A stretch of DNA of 64,000 nt from Pocillopora verrucosa (lineage: Eukaryota > Cnidaria > Anthozoa > Scleractinia > Pocilloporidae), in the NCBI RefSeq assembly GCF_036669915.1, contig NC_089315.1, forward strand, positions 31,258,131 to 31,322,130. The letters are read 5' to 3'. Position 1 is the first letter of the stretch, and every line of letters starts with the position of its first letter. The position numbers were made by a program, and so were the translations under genes. Shown here piece by piece: positions 39,958 to 56,410 of this stretch. The notes below the pieces were generated by a model, which was not told the DNA's origin, did no database searches, and worked only from the letters and a program-made list of their open reading frames with translations.

Positions 39958-41052
39958 ATGAGAATACACACAGGAGACATGAGCGAATTTTTAAGTGATA
40001 TGGTGGTTGACCTTACAAACTTCGGACAACTTTCGACTGCCGAGAGCCACAGTGAAATGGCGTTACTGCCTGAAAACAAAGAAATCGAAGACACAGAGAA
40101 TGAACATGTTATTTCAGAGAGTGATCATGGAGCACAGAACCCTGAAGAATGCGTCCAAAACTTTATAGAGGACTTAGACTCGGCTACGATGGACCGAAGC
40201 GAGTCGCCTGAAGAAGATGGCAGCCATAAAACTGACTGCAACGATCCAGACGTGAAGCCAACCCATTCTTACATTGCGCTGATAGCAATGGCGATATTAA
40301 GCTGCCCTAACAAGAAGATGATACTGGGAGATATCTACCAGTACATTTCAGATAACTTTCCGTATTACCGAAATAAGGACAAGAGTTGGAGGAACAGTAT
40401 CAGACACAACCTGTCTCTAAATGAGTGTTTTATCAAAGCGGGTCGCAGCGAAAACGGCAAAGGAAACTACTGGGCTATTCACCCGGCCAACCTTGAAGAC
40501 TTTGCCAATGGTGATTTCAGGCGTAGAAGAGCCAGACGGCGGGTGAGGAGAAGCAACCCTTTAAAATATGGAAGCAGTTCCTGTCCCTCGGCGTATTTCC
40601 GGGGACTGAGTCCTCTTTCAGCATCTTCTTCTTTCTTTCCTTTTCGCACTGACGACTGTCGCGGATACCCAAACCTAACATACATCCGTCCTACCAAGAA
40701 AAGCTTCGCCATTGAAAGCATCATGGGTTCTTACGATTCCCCTTACCTCTACAGTCCACTATCTGTTAGGTCGTACCCTTCTCTGAATCTGGTTGGGAGT
40801 CGAGAATTTCGTGGCACCTCACCACCCCACTCGCTTCTTTTCCATACCTCACCGAAGCTCGTCTCTTGCGTATCAAAATTGGGAACAACTGCTATTCCTG
40901 GGTGTGCTGCAACCTCACTAGAGTCGTCAGCGTTTTCAGCTTACCTCGGATCAAAAACTGTTGTCACACAGGGCCAAAAAGGCTCTGCACCAGAAAGCTG
41001 GCAAGAAACTCTATCTAAATTACAAGATCAACTGAGAAAAGTAACACCCTAA
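39958..41052 (+). CDS. FOXQ2: Forkhead transcription factor, FoxQ2-type
   Basis: Single exon, 364 aa from the first ATG; a second ATG at 39979 (MSEFLSDMV) is an equally possible start. An acidic N-terminal region is followed by a forkhead domain near residues 100-195: KPTHSYIALIAMAIL, DIYQYISDNFPYYR, DKSWRNSIRHNLSLNECFIK (recognition helix), GKGNYWAIHPANLEDFANGDF and a basic RRRRARRRVRR wing. AIHPAN..DF..GDFRRRRARRRVRR is typical of FoxQ2. After it, residues 250-256 read FAIESIM, an eh1-like Groucho-binding motif on the C-terminal side, as described for FoxQ2 of some lineages. FoxQ2 proteins bind DNA in the nucleus and pattern the aboral/apical end of cnidarian and other larvae. A candidate AATAAA lies at 41620-41625. 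Cnidarians carry more than one FoxQ2-like gene, so which paralogue this is remains open. Confidence 0.88.
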   Translation: MRIHTGDMSEFLSDMVVDLTNFGQLSTAESHSEMALLPENKEIEDTENEHVISESDHGAQNPEECVQNFIEDLDSATMDRSESPEEDGSHKTDCNDPDVKPTHSYIALIAMAILSCPNKKMILGDIYQYISDNFPYYRNKDKSWRNSIRHNLSLNECFIKAGRSENGKGNYWAIHPANLEDFANGDFRRRRARRRVRRSNPLKYGSSSCPSAYFRGLSPLSASSSFFPFRTDDCRGYPNLTYIRPTKKSFAIESIMGSYDSPYLYSPLSVRSYPSLNLVGSREFRGTSPPHSLLFHTSPKLVSCVSKLGTTAIPGCAATSLESSAFSAYLGSKTVVTQGQKGSAPESWQETLSKLQDQLRKVTP

Positions 41053-44000
41053 ACCAAAAGTGGCTTCGTAAAAACTTACAAATGCCGAGGTAATGTGGGA
41101 ATTAAAACTCGGGCTGCCTAAGGAAAGAAACTTTGCTGTTTCTCAGTAAAACAGAAACATACCTGCCAAGGGTCATTTTAACGAGAAGCTCAAATGAAAT
41201 ATATCACAAACAGACTCGTGAATGAACAAGTTTCTCGTTCAGTTGTGCATGAATTAGACGAGAACTGATCGGCATGAGGGGAAAGCTGTTTTTTAACCAT
41301 TAGAAGGAACCTGCGTTAATATTTCTTTGAAACGAAACCATAACATAACTCAGTTACCAAAAATGATGTTTTTAATTCCATAAACAAAGAATGTTTCATA
41401 ACGTTCAGTTTGGAAAAGATGACCTAAGGTTTAAAAGAGATTATAGAACCAAAATACCAAATTGCATTTGATATGATGCGTCGACATTTCCACTCAATTA
41501 GCCAACGGATAAGTCAATTTTTAACACTTGGCGAAATGGTTAAGTAGATGAAACACTGAATTAGAAATATAGAGTAAGTCGTCTTATTTAATGGAATGTT
41601 ATCGCAGTAAAGAAATCTCAATAAAATGTTGAGTAGAAAGAGAGCTTTCTAATGAGTGAATTCACCTTATAGAAAATCTTTTGTAAAACTTGGTTAGCTT
41701 CTTTTTTCCGACGCACTTTCAAAAACGCGTTCAGTAGCACGATATTGCTAGAAAGAGGAAAGCAAAAAAGGGCAGCTTGTGAACGTGGCATCAACTCTTA
41801 AACCCATTCATAGTTGACATGGTTACTTAGTGTATCTCAACAAATTCATATTAGTCTTACATATTGGCGAATTCAACCATCGGCTCCACCAACTGACAAA
41901 ACAAGATAACTAAATCGACATCTAAGAAAAATTAGTCTTCCGAAGGAGTTTGTTTCTTTCCTTACGTATCCCTAGCATATTTATTTTTTTTACAAGAGGC
42001 TTAGCTGTCCGAAAGAACTGCAGTCACTTAGAACGAGTACATATATTTTGGCTTCAACTCGATATACGATCAGCCAAGGCAGTTAGTGCATTATATTATA
42101 AAAAATTATTTTCGGAGCCGGGGTGATGGATACTCAACTCCGCTCATGCCCGAAGGCTATTTTTCAAAGCAATTTACTTACATTTGCTGTTTAATATGAT
42201 TGCGCCGTGCAATAAGCTATCTATGAAATCGGTATAAAAGGTATGAATGATGTACCGAAATAAAAACATCACACAAAATTTTCCAAATAGACTTGCTTTG
42301 TGGGGGAGTAACTAATTTACATAAATAATGATGCTTCTTGACTGCTACAGCAACAGCAATCGTTGAGCGGTAGATGACAAAAGCGTTTACCTCAACCAAT
42401 GTGCGTCAGTAACATGGATATTCTTTAAAGCTATCTGGTTCCTTTAGAGAAAAAAGCCGCTCTCGGAAGATTTTCTTTCAAGTCATGAATTTTTTATGCG
42501 CAAACTTTTCAATTTGGGAATTTTAACGTGCTCAATGTAGGTTATAATATAATGTTTTGCTTTATTTAATTTATCATTTTTGTAAATAATGAAAGGAAGT
42601 GAAAGGTCGGTGACTGTCCTCTGTGTGCGGTTGGATATGATATATGACTTTATAGTGTTCTGCCGTCTTGTTAGTTTGACCGCGTGAAGACAAATTTAAC
42701 GAAATTGATTTTGCGTGTTTCGGCAGGATTTGTTACAAAAATGAAACAGAAAAAAAGATCTGTCAACCGAAAATGAGAACAAAAATATCTCGGCCGATAT
42801 GAAAAAAACGAGTAATTATACCCGTCTTGGCTGGACTCTTATGCTACATGAGACTAAGAAACAATTCCGCAGTTTGCAAATCCTCAACATTGTCTTTTGT
42901 TCTCGTTTTGAACATTCATTTTATGTTAAAAGTATGGAGAATCTTTGCTAGGTGAGTTGATGCAGTTTGCGCCGTTGATGTTTATGGCAGTCCTAATTAA
43001 AGGAAAATTGATTTGTACTTCGCTTTAATTGTTATTTTTTACCATGTAAAAGATGTCACAACAGCAAGGGGAGTTTGAATAAAGTGGCGACAGAAAGTGG
43101 TTGGTATAAGAAAAAAAAGATTTTATTAAATGAAAGAGGAAACATGCCGCAGAACAAAATTGTATTCATTATGATCTGACAGCACTTAGTCTCAAATTTG
43201 ATTATATTCCCCATTGCAGTAAAGCTCTTTTCATTGAGCTTTGAAGAAACCGCACAGATCCCTTCGTTGTGATAAACTCTATTTTCAATGAGTGCTCCTT
43301 TCTACCTCAGCAATTTTAATAATCGTTAGAGAGTAAGGTTACTGCTATTCATAGTTTTTGTTGACTACCGGAGCCATGTAAATTGCTCTGACAAGTTAGT
43401 TTTACATGTGTGTTGAGTCTGTCTGTAATGTAAGAGTTTTGGGCAGACTGCTAGATTAATAATTTAGCCTGTTGGCGTCAAAGACTATCAGAGTGATGCA
43501 CCAAATGATGTAAGAGATGATGATATGGCTACGTGACAATATCAAACGTTTCAAACCTAGCAATGACAATTATGTTTCTTTAAGCCACGTTTGTTATATT
43601 ATCTGACAAACTCAAACATCTTTCTTTGGATATTTATACAACTGAACTGTCTTCAAATTGCGAATGTGTTCGGTGGAATCAGTGGCACGCGTTTCTTTTT
43701 CTGATATCAATCTGACTGGGGAAGAGAACTTCATTTAAACTCTGCGCGACTTTTCGTCCCAGTTTTCCAGACCCAAAGTCGCCTTCAGAGTAAAGAATAT
43801 ATGTCATTGCCACGGCTGTAAACGATTATTTAAAAACTGTGAAAATGTGAACTTATAAGAGTATGACAAAAATATTGAATTTAATTCGAAAAAAATTGGT
43901 GTATTTGAGATCAAGAACGAAATCACCAGTGAACAATGCAAACTGTTCACCAAGATGGCCGAATAAAGAGCTCAACGTGCACTGACAATTTCCACTGAAT

Positions 44001-44408
44001 CAGTCCACATTTTATGGGGACTAGTGAAGGATAGTGATTACAGTTTGCAAAAGAATGCACGAGGAACTATTCGTCCTAAAAGTAACTGTTATTGACATTT
44101 TCACAATTCTATCAGATTTTACAATTCTCTAAAGGAAGTTTTTTCGGAGTCTCGAACTTTGGTGAAGGCGGGTAGAGGAATCTAGAGCCAACACATTGAG
44201 TGCGCTGCTCGTGGTAAGTAAGGAGTGAGCAACTGAGACAAAAAGCTTGGCTATCTTAGCTTCAGTTTGAATCATATTCCACGCATGGTAACTATTCTTT
44301 TAAGGAACTAGTGACCGAAAGGCGGTTTCGAGTTTTTACTTTGGAAAATTTGTATTATCTAGCTCTTCCCTCCTCATAATGAGAAATCTTCGGACTCAGT
44401 GGAGGAGA
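41053..44408. other. Intergenic region after FoxQ2-type gene
   Basis: About 3.3 kb without a supportable gene. It contains the probable FoxQ2 3' UTR with AATAAA at 41620-41625; the remainder is AT-rich and shows no clear repeat structure by eye. Confidence 0.5.
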
Positions 44409-44545
44409 CATATTCTCCCTCTGAAGATTTAGATATATGAAAATTCACATATTTGCACTGCGGTGGAAAGATGAAATTAGAAGATCCTCGCAGCTAAGAA
44501 CACTACTGAAACTAGTAGTTGTAAGTAGGACCTGAAAAAAATTTC

Positions 44546-44618
44546 AGGCCCGTACGGGATTTGAACCCATGACCTCTGCGATACCGGTGCAGCGCTCTAC
44601 CAATTGAGCTAACAAGCC
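44546..44618 (-). repeat. tRNA-Thr(GGT)-like SINE head, copy 1
   Basis: A 73-base cloverleaf is possible: acceptor GGCTTGT/ACGGGCC, D arm GCTC/GAGC, T arm with GGGTTCAAATCCC. In the anticodon arm the loop reads CCGGTAT, so position 33 is C instead of the invariant U and base pair 31-39 is A-C. These defects and the shared SINE tail argue against a working tRNA gene. Confidence 0.75.
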
Positions 44619-44783
44619 AGCTGGTCAATGAATTGGGTACAAATAAACATCCGAGTGAATGAAGATTTAGATATATGAAAATTCACATATTTGCACTGCG
44701 GTGGAAAGATGAAATTAGAAGATCCTCGCAGCTAAGAACACTACTGAAACTAGTAGTTGTAAGTAGGACCTGAAAAAAATTTC

Positions 44784-44856
44784 AGGCCCGTACGGGATTT
44801 GAACTCATGACCTCTGCGATACCGGTGCAGCGCTCTACCAATTGATCTAACAAGCC
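44784..44856 (-). repeat. tRNA-Thr(GGT)-like SINE head, copy 2
   Basis: Same 73-base structure as the copy at 44546-44618 with a few substitutions, including GAACTCATG in the T arm and GATC in place of GAGC/GCTC pairing in the D arm, so it is more decayed. It keeps the same C at loop position 33. Confidence 0.72.
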
Positions 44857-45136
44857 AACTGGGAGCTGGAAGATCCTCGCAGCTAAGAACACAACTGAAA
44901 CTAATAGTTGTAAGTAGGACCTGAAAAAAATTTCAGGCCCGTACGGGATTTGAACCCATGACATGAAAAAAATTTCAGGTCCTACTTACAACTACTAGTT
45001 TCAGTAGTGTTCTGAGCTGCGAGGATCTTCTAATTTCATCTTTCCACCGCAGTGCAAATATGTGAATTTTCATATATCTAAATCTTCATTCACTCGGATG
45101 TTTATTTGTACCCAATTCATTGACCAGCTCCCAGTT

Positions 45137-45209
45137 GGCTTGTTAGCTCAATTGGTAGAGCGCTGCACCGGTATCGCAGAGGTCATGGGTTCAAATCCCG
45201 TACGGGCCT
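45137..45209 (+). repeat. tRNA-Thr(GGT)-like SINE head, inverted copy
   Basis: The forward-strand copy has an intact A box (TTAGCTCAATTGGTAGAGC) and B box (GGTTCAAATCCC), the RNA polymerase III promoter of a tRNA-derived SINE. The anticodon-position bases are GGT with C at position 33. The head is followed at once by the CCTGAAATTTTTTTCAGG hairpin of the SINE body. Confidence 0.78.
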
Positions 45210-45439
45210 GAAATTTTTTTCAGGTCCTACTTACAACTACTAGTTTCAGTAGTGTTCTTAGCTGCGAGGATCTTCTAATTTCATATTCTCCCTCTGTTGT
45301 GCAAAATCTTAAACCAATTGACCTTACACCATTAGCCGCTCAAGAGCTTACCGTTAGATCGGCAATACAACTTAAGTTTCAATACACTTGAATATTTCGG
45401 GCAATCTGGGTCACTGTGGTCAAAAATAAAGATAAAGAA

Positions 45440-47629
45440 GAGGGTCTGAATGGGATTTAGTGTTTAGTGTTATTTGCCCATATTTTTTAGTGTTTACTGT
45501 TAAATTGACTATTTTTTTAATGTTTACTGTTCTGGAAAAAATACTGTTTAGTGTTTGAAAGAAGACCCCAAAGTTTTTTTTAAGCATTTTCATATTTTAT
45601 CTGCTCTTTTAAATTCTGCAAGAAAATCAAGAACATCACTCGCGAACAGTGAGCCAAAGCTGAAATGCTCTTGTCCTTAGAACTGATAATGCGCCTGACT
45701 AGACCCTCAGTACTAGATGTACTTAAGGGGATACGTTTGATAATCCACACAATAGTTCCTGAAGAGTGTCGCTTCTGGAAGTCCAACCAAATTAGTGTTT
45801 GCAAAAGACCAATTGTAATTGAAATTGGGCCCCAAGGCAAAGTACTGGCGTTAGACTACGATTTCGACTCTCGATAGTCTCGTAGAACTGCGTTTACACC
45901 GACCAGTCGATGTAAATATTCGGAGGGAAGTACTCAGGGATGCGCAGGACCTATGCTTTACCAATGGCGTAGTCTTCGTTGCAGAGAGAGGCTCATCAGC
46001 AATCCGTTTCATTGAATTGAAAGGCGAAGTACTTTTCAAACCCGGACGCCTAAAATCGCGAGCTGATTTGCTTTCGCAGCTTAGTCGTTTCAGATTGTCA
46101 CTTGAGGGTACAGGTCCAGTTCTACAGAAGCGGTTGACGACACATCTGAGATCTTTAGCTGCACAAGTCGAGAATAAACAAATTGTCCAGATTAACCCAC
46201 CTTTAAGTAAATCAACTTCCATCTGTGCGGCAAGTAAGGATATCTTCTTGTTTGCAGATGATGAGCAGAGAAGCATAATGCAGCTGGAGTTAGAGTACAA
46301 TGGAGTGCCTATCATCGGTAGTAGGCTGAGACAGATAAACTATTCCAATGACGTGACAAGTGTTGAATCTCTTTATGTTCTGCAGCAATCAGCATACTTG
46401 GCAGCAAATGGCGCAGCTGGAGGGTTATATGGTTGTAACCTCGATTCTGTCAATGTTGAGCGACTCTTGCGGAATTCTTCAGATTCTTGTAAGGAAATCA
46501 AGAGGCTGTATAGTTATGAGGGCAACATTGTTTTCACCGACAACAAAGATCAAAAGGTTACGACCTTTAATCCCTTAAGTGCAACAGTAGAGACCTTGTC
46601 GGGTACTGGCCATGAAGGAACCGTCGATGGAACTGAAGAAAGCTGCTCATTTACACAAGTGCATGCAATCTTTTCCTTATAGAAAATTTTTTTTGTTTCT
46701 GATATAGCTGATGAAACAATCAAACTAGCTTTGGGGTTTACTGGCAAAGTGTCCTTTCTTCGCAACCTCGAATGTCTCTATGATAGTTTTGGAATTGGTG
46801 CACATACGATCGACGCGGTCCAATTATCTTTTCAAGATGCTGTGTGCAATGTTTCATCTGTAAATGCTTATATTAAAAAACACAGTCGCTGAAGTAAGGC
46901 AGCACTATAAAATGAAAGAAACGGCAACAATAAGTCGCCCTGAAGGAACTGTTTCCAGCAAAACACAGGAGTCATTGGTGCTTCTCGAAAGAGGTATGGA
47001 ACAGCTACGAGATAACGTTAAGAATGTAAACGAGGACTATCTTGGTGACATTGACCTGCGTACGCTGTTAACAACTTAGGTGGAGAACCTTCATGCAGTC
47101 TCCCACTTCAAAAACGAGACTTTCACCTCTCTTCAGTATGCTCAAGACTTTGGAACAATTTCAAAGGAATCTTTAGAGAGAACAACGAAGTGGGGTGCGA
47201 AGTACTTCATACTTGAGAAGTCTTATTATCCAGTGCCTAAATCCAGTGTGGAGTTACAGGACGTAGATTTCATGAAACCTCCTCCAGCTGATAACGTTGA
47301 CCCCAACATTGAGGCAGCCATGAAGAAATTGGTTGACAGGTATCGACCTGTCAAGGACGGTAAGAAGCTAAGTAAGTAACTCTTCGGAAGTCTTGAAATA
47401 ATCCCGAATTGTTGGAAAATGGCCAAAAAAAACCTCTTTGATACAATAAACATAGGCCCAAAATAGATATTTCCCCTTTTAGGATGTAGTTTGTTTGTTT
47501 ATGGGAAAAAAAATGTTAGTACGAATTTTTTAATGTTAGTGTTAAAATGGCTGAAAATTAACTGTTTAATGTTATACACTCAAAAAAATAAGTGTTTAGT
47601 GCTATCGAAGTACTCCCATTCAGACCCTC
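45440..47629. mobile_element. 2.19-kb DNA element with 16-bp inverted termini and 6-bp target duplication
   Basis: GAGGGTCTGAATGGGA at 45440-45455 is exactly inverted at 47614-47629. AAAGAA directly outside both ends (45434-45439 and 47630-47635) is a 6-bp target site duplication. Just inside the termini, short TGTTTA/TTTACTGTT-type repeats occur; AGTGTTTAGTG is found on the plus strand at both ends (about 45459 and 47591), so these subterminal repeats are direct while the tips are inverted. The interior is almost fully taken up by the broken NHL-like gene at 45665-47379. No transposase is recognisable. The superfamily is not determined: 6-bp duplications are known for Polinton/Maverick elements, but this element is far smaller and has short termini. 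Confidence 0.85.
45665..47379 (+). pseudogene. Broken NHL-repeat-like gene carried by the 2.19-kb element
   Basis: A continuous protein can be followed through at least four lesions: a frame change near 45850, an in-frame stop at 46680-46682, a frame change near 46890 and an in-frame TAG at 47077-47079. The first two thirds look like a beta-propeller with NHL-type strands (NGVVFVAERGSSAIRFIELKG; GNIVFTDNKDQKVTTFNP; LSGTGHEGTVDGT; VSDIADETIKLALGF). The C-terminal part (LLTT, then VENLHAVSHFKNETFTSLQYAQDFGTIS and KWGAKYFILEKSYYPVPKSS) resembles a multi-copy family I associate with coral genomes, without a known function. The reading frame ends at 47377-47379. It is probably the element's own gene rather than a host gene. 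Confidence 0.72.
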
Positions 47630-47635
47630 AAAGAA

Positions 47636-48480
47636 AGTAACTCCTAACGCCTCTCAGTTGTCGCTGTTCACTGACACTGTTCAGTTGGCCAGGAGACTGT
47701 TAGGTGTACCGCTGTTTCTATGAGTGAACCAAACTGTAAACAAAATCGTTTCTGTTAAAAGGCAATTATCAAGGGAGTATTGCCTCATTGAAATGTTTAG
47801 CCTATTCCACGATATGCTTAGATGATAAACTGCAACCTGAAAATGATAAAGCGGCCGCATAAAATATTTAATTTATGCAATGAGCAGTGTTCACTTGCCT
47901 TTGTTGTTGCTGTAACAAAAAAGTCCATATCTTTGTTTTGCTACCTTTGATATACCCTGGAAAGGGTCAACCGCTTGACTATATCTTCATAGCAACGCTG
48001 AAACAATTTTTTGCCGACTAGGCCAGAGTGTGTCTAAGTGGTAGTAAAGGATTTTTAAGGACAAATCAAGTTACAACACAATTAAGTAACATTATATTTA
48101 GCGTTCAGCTTTTTCACCTCAAGTACAAAAGTGCTAGAAAGAAAAGGGCTCTTCTATAAATCAAATTTCCTGTTCATGTAAGGAGAGATAAAACTTAATC
48201 TATATATTATTTTTTAATTATATCTAGATACATTTCGATATAGGTATGCCGGACCAGGTGTCGATATTTTATCGTGTGCTGCTAAGTGAGTGAGTTAAAA
48301 TAAAGATCTAAAAAACTGTAGAGATAGTGCTTCATTAGTTAGTTACAACATAACTTCTTTTTAAAAGACATGTATGGCGTTTCACGAGGACACGCACGCC
48401 GTGAACAAATTAAAAGCTCCATTACAATAGATTTTAGTAGATCTCGGTTGAAAATAAGTGAGTAAAACTTCCTAATGGCT
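47636..48480. other. Intergenic interval between two mobile elements
   Basis: About 850 AT-rich bases between the 2.19-kb element and the LINE fragment. No gene or clear repeat is visible. Confidence 0.5.
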
Positions 48481-48960
48481 ATTCGCAGGAGGAATTGACG
48501 GTTCTTTTTAATAGCATAGTTATGTCATTATTTTTGTGTGCAATTGAAGTTTGGGGAAGCACATTAGAATGTAAACACCTTAGCCGAATCGATAAGTTCT
48601 GTAAACGTGCCCACAAATATAGTTATTTATTGAATTTTACACCCATTAAAGATATTCTTCGTGTCAGAGATAAATTGTTATGGGAACAGATCACGAAAGA
48701 CTACGATCATTGTCTACGTGACCTACTTCCCATGCAGAGGGAAGGTCGCTCCGTTATTGCGGCCATAACTACATTTTACCTCGTATTCGTACGGAACGTT
48801 TTAAGCGAACTTTTATTAACAGATGTCTTTTTAGTTTTATCCAGATTACAACTAGTTTTCTCTTAAGTGATGAATTTTTGTAAACCTTGCACGTTTGTTT
48901 GCAAGTATATATTGTTGTGTAATTAATAAAGACTACATGCATACATTCAATTCATGCAAT
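48480..48960 (+). mobile_element. LINE 3' fragment (end of reverse transcriptase ORF)
   Basis: The plus-strand frame reads LFNSIVMSLFLCAIEVWG...LSRIDKFCKRAHKY...TPIKDILRVRDKLLWEQI...CLRDLLP, the pattern seen after the reverse transcriptase core of animal LINEs (LxNSxVLSLFxYxIEVWG, SRIDKLxKRAxKYGY). It is 5'-truncated and its last part is frameshifted (VFVRNVLSELLLTDVFL corresponds to the usual RTERFKxCFVNRCLF). An AATAAA follows near 48925. Confidence 0.78.
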
Positions 48961-49785
48961 TCCTAACTCATTCAATAGCTCTAGGCCTGTAGTGGGTCAG
49001 TTGAGGGAACTTAGATACGCTCTTCCAGTGATTTAATCGGAGGGATGCTACCTAACCACAACACTCCTTATTTCATAATGTTCGTATCCTAGCTCCACCT
49101 TCATATCGTGCGCCCAATATATTAACTGAAACAGTACATTTATAACCTGAAAAAATTACATCTCGAAGCAAGAGATAATAAAATGTCAAAATTGGTTTAT
49201 ATTTTCTTGCTCAAAGTCCGGCAACATTCGGACTTTGCAACCTTCAGTTCAAGCCTTGGATAACCTGCTCAAAGGCATATTCAAAAATTACATTTCTTCG
49301 TGCCTAGAAACTCTTTTTGCGTTAAAATAAAGAAATCATCGAGCGCATGTCTTTAATTTCTTTTTCTTTGACTAGACTAGACTGTCACTTTACTAATAAT
49401 AGAAGGAAATATCCTGCAGATATACTGTGAACTCCGTTCCTCATCTTGCAAAAAGTGGTTTCAGGTCTCTCTCTTTTTCTACTTATCATTCTGGTTTGTT
49501 AGTTTGTATCTCAATCTCCAGAGGATATTGGAATCTTTGTTATTCGGGTGCACTGAAACTTTGGGGTGGAATGGTTTGATTAAAGTTCTAGGGTGGAGTA
49601 GAGTTATTACGTAATATTGGTCAGCGCGATGCACAACGGGCGCATAGGGATTCAAAGTTGGTACTATACCACAACACCACCGCGGTTAGTTCCATCTTTC
49701 AGATCAACATGTGCGTCGATGAGGTTGGCGATGCAACTGTTTCATGTTATGTAGATCATTCCTGCAAATTGTTTTGCTTTTAAAG
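48961..49785. other. Region upstream of RIOK2
   Basis: About 820 bases that should include the RIOK2 promoter and 5' UTR. I see no other gene. An 8-bp-arm inverted repeat (AAAGTCCG/CGGACTTT) lies at about 49214-49237. Confidence 0.5.
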
Positions 49786-55867
<6,082 letters not shown>

Positions 55868-56410
55868 GCTAGGTAACAAGAAGAAGACGAGTCTAGGATG
55901 AATTAGGTGAAGGACGTCGGCTGTTGATCCGCTTTGTTAAATGTAAACCCTTCTGCACAGAAACTGATAACTGGATTTTCAGAATATATTAAATATCATA
56001 GAGCGGGTCTTCTTAGATTAATATTTACATCAAACAAAATTACATGTACCGTTTAAATAGTTTACGAAATCAAATGTTTAGTGAAATCTATGTTCTTAGT
56101 CGTGAGATCGTACAGATGAAAATATATTAACTCTAAAAAAGTCTCTTTTTTCTTTGCACGATAACAAATATTACTAGTAGCAAGAAACTTTTCAAAGCGC
56201 GCGACTGGGACAATAAAATTGTAAATAGTTTTGACGTTCCAATCGGGCGTATTGACACATTACATTTTTTTCGATTTTGAATGTTTTAATAGTCCCTCAT
56301 CAGCGAAGAAGGATGCATGGGTCACCATCAAGTGCTGTGTCTCTGTTTAACTGTTGAGAAACTTCATCTCGATCCGTAGGGAGCATGTGGAACGTAGAAA
56401 TGACCGCTGG
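55868..56410. other. Convergent intergenic region between RIOK2 and the 372-aa gene
   Basis: Only 543 bases separate the two stop codons. An AATAAA at 56212-56217 on the plus strand could end RIOK2 transcripts; the two 3' UTRs may overlap. Confidence 0.6.

Larger units (their letters stand above)
44424..45281. mobile_element. Compound inverted SINE insertion with 15-bp target duplication
   Basis: The block contains several copies of a unit of about 238 bases. Two copies run on the minus strand (44424-44659 and 44660-44866), a third is a fragment (about 44867-44963), and a long copy follows in opposite orientation (44964-45281). Each full unit has a tRNA-like head, a CCTGAAAAAAATTTCAGG hairpin and a tail with AACTACTAGTTTCAGTAGTG. 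The direct repeat CATATTCTCCCTCTG flanks the block at 44409-44423 and 45282-45296, showing that the block entered this site as a single insertion or was rearranged after one. Confidence 0.85.

Noticed and set aside
44546-45209. Three functional tRNA-Thr genes
   Set aside because: Position 33 is C in all, the anticodon stem has a mismatch, and each is fused to the same SINE body.
45851-46315. 154-codon minus-strand ORF
   Set aside because: Antisense shadow of the broken NHL-like gene, whose plus-strand reading has recognisable repeats.
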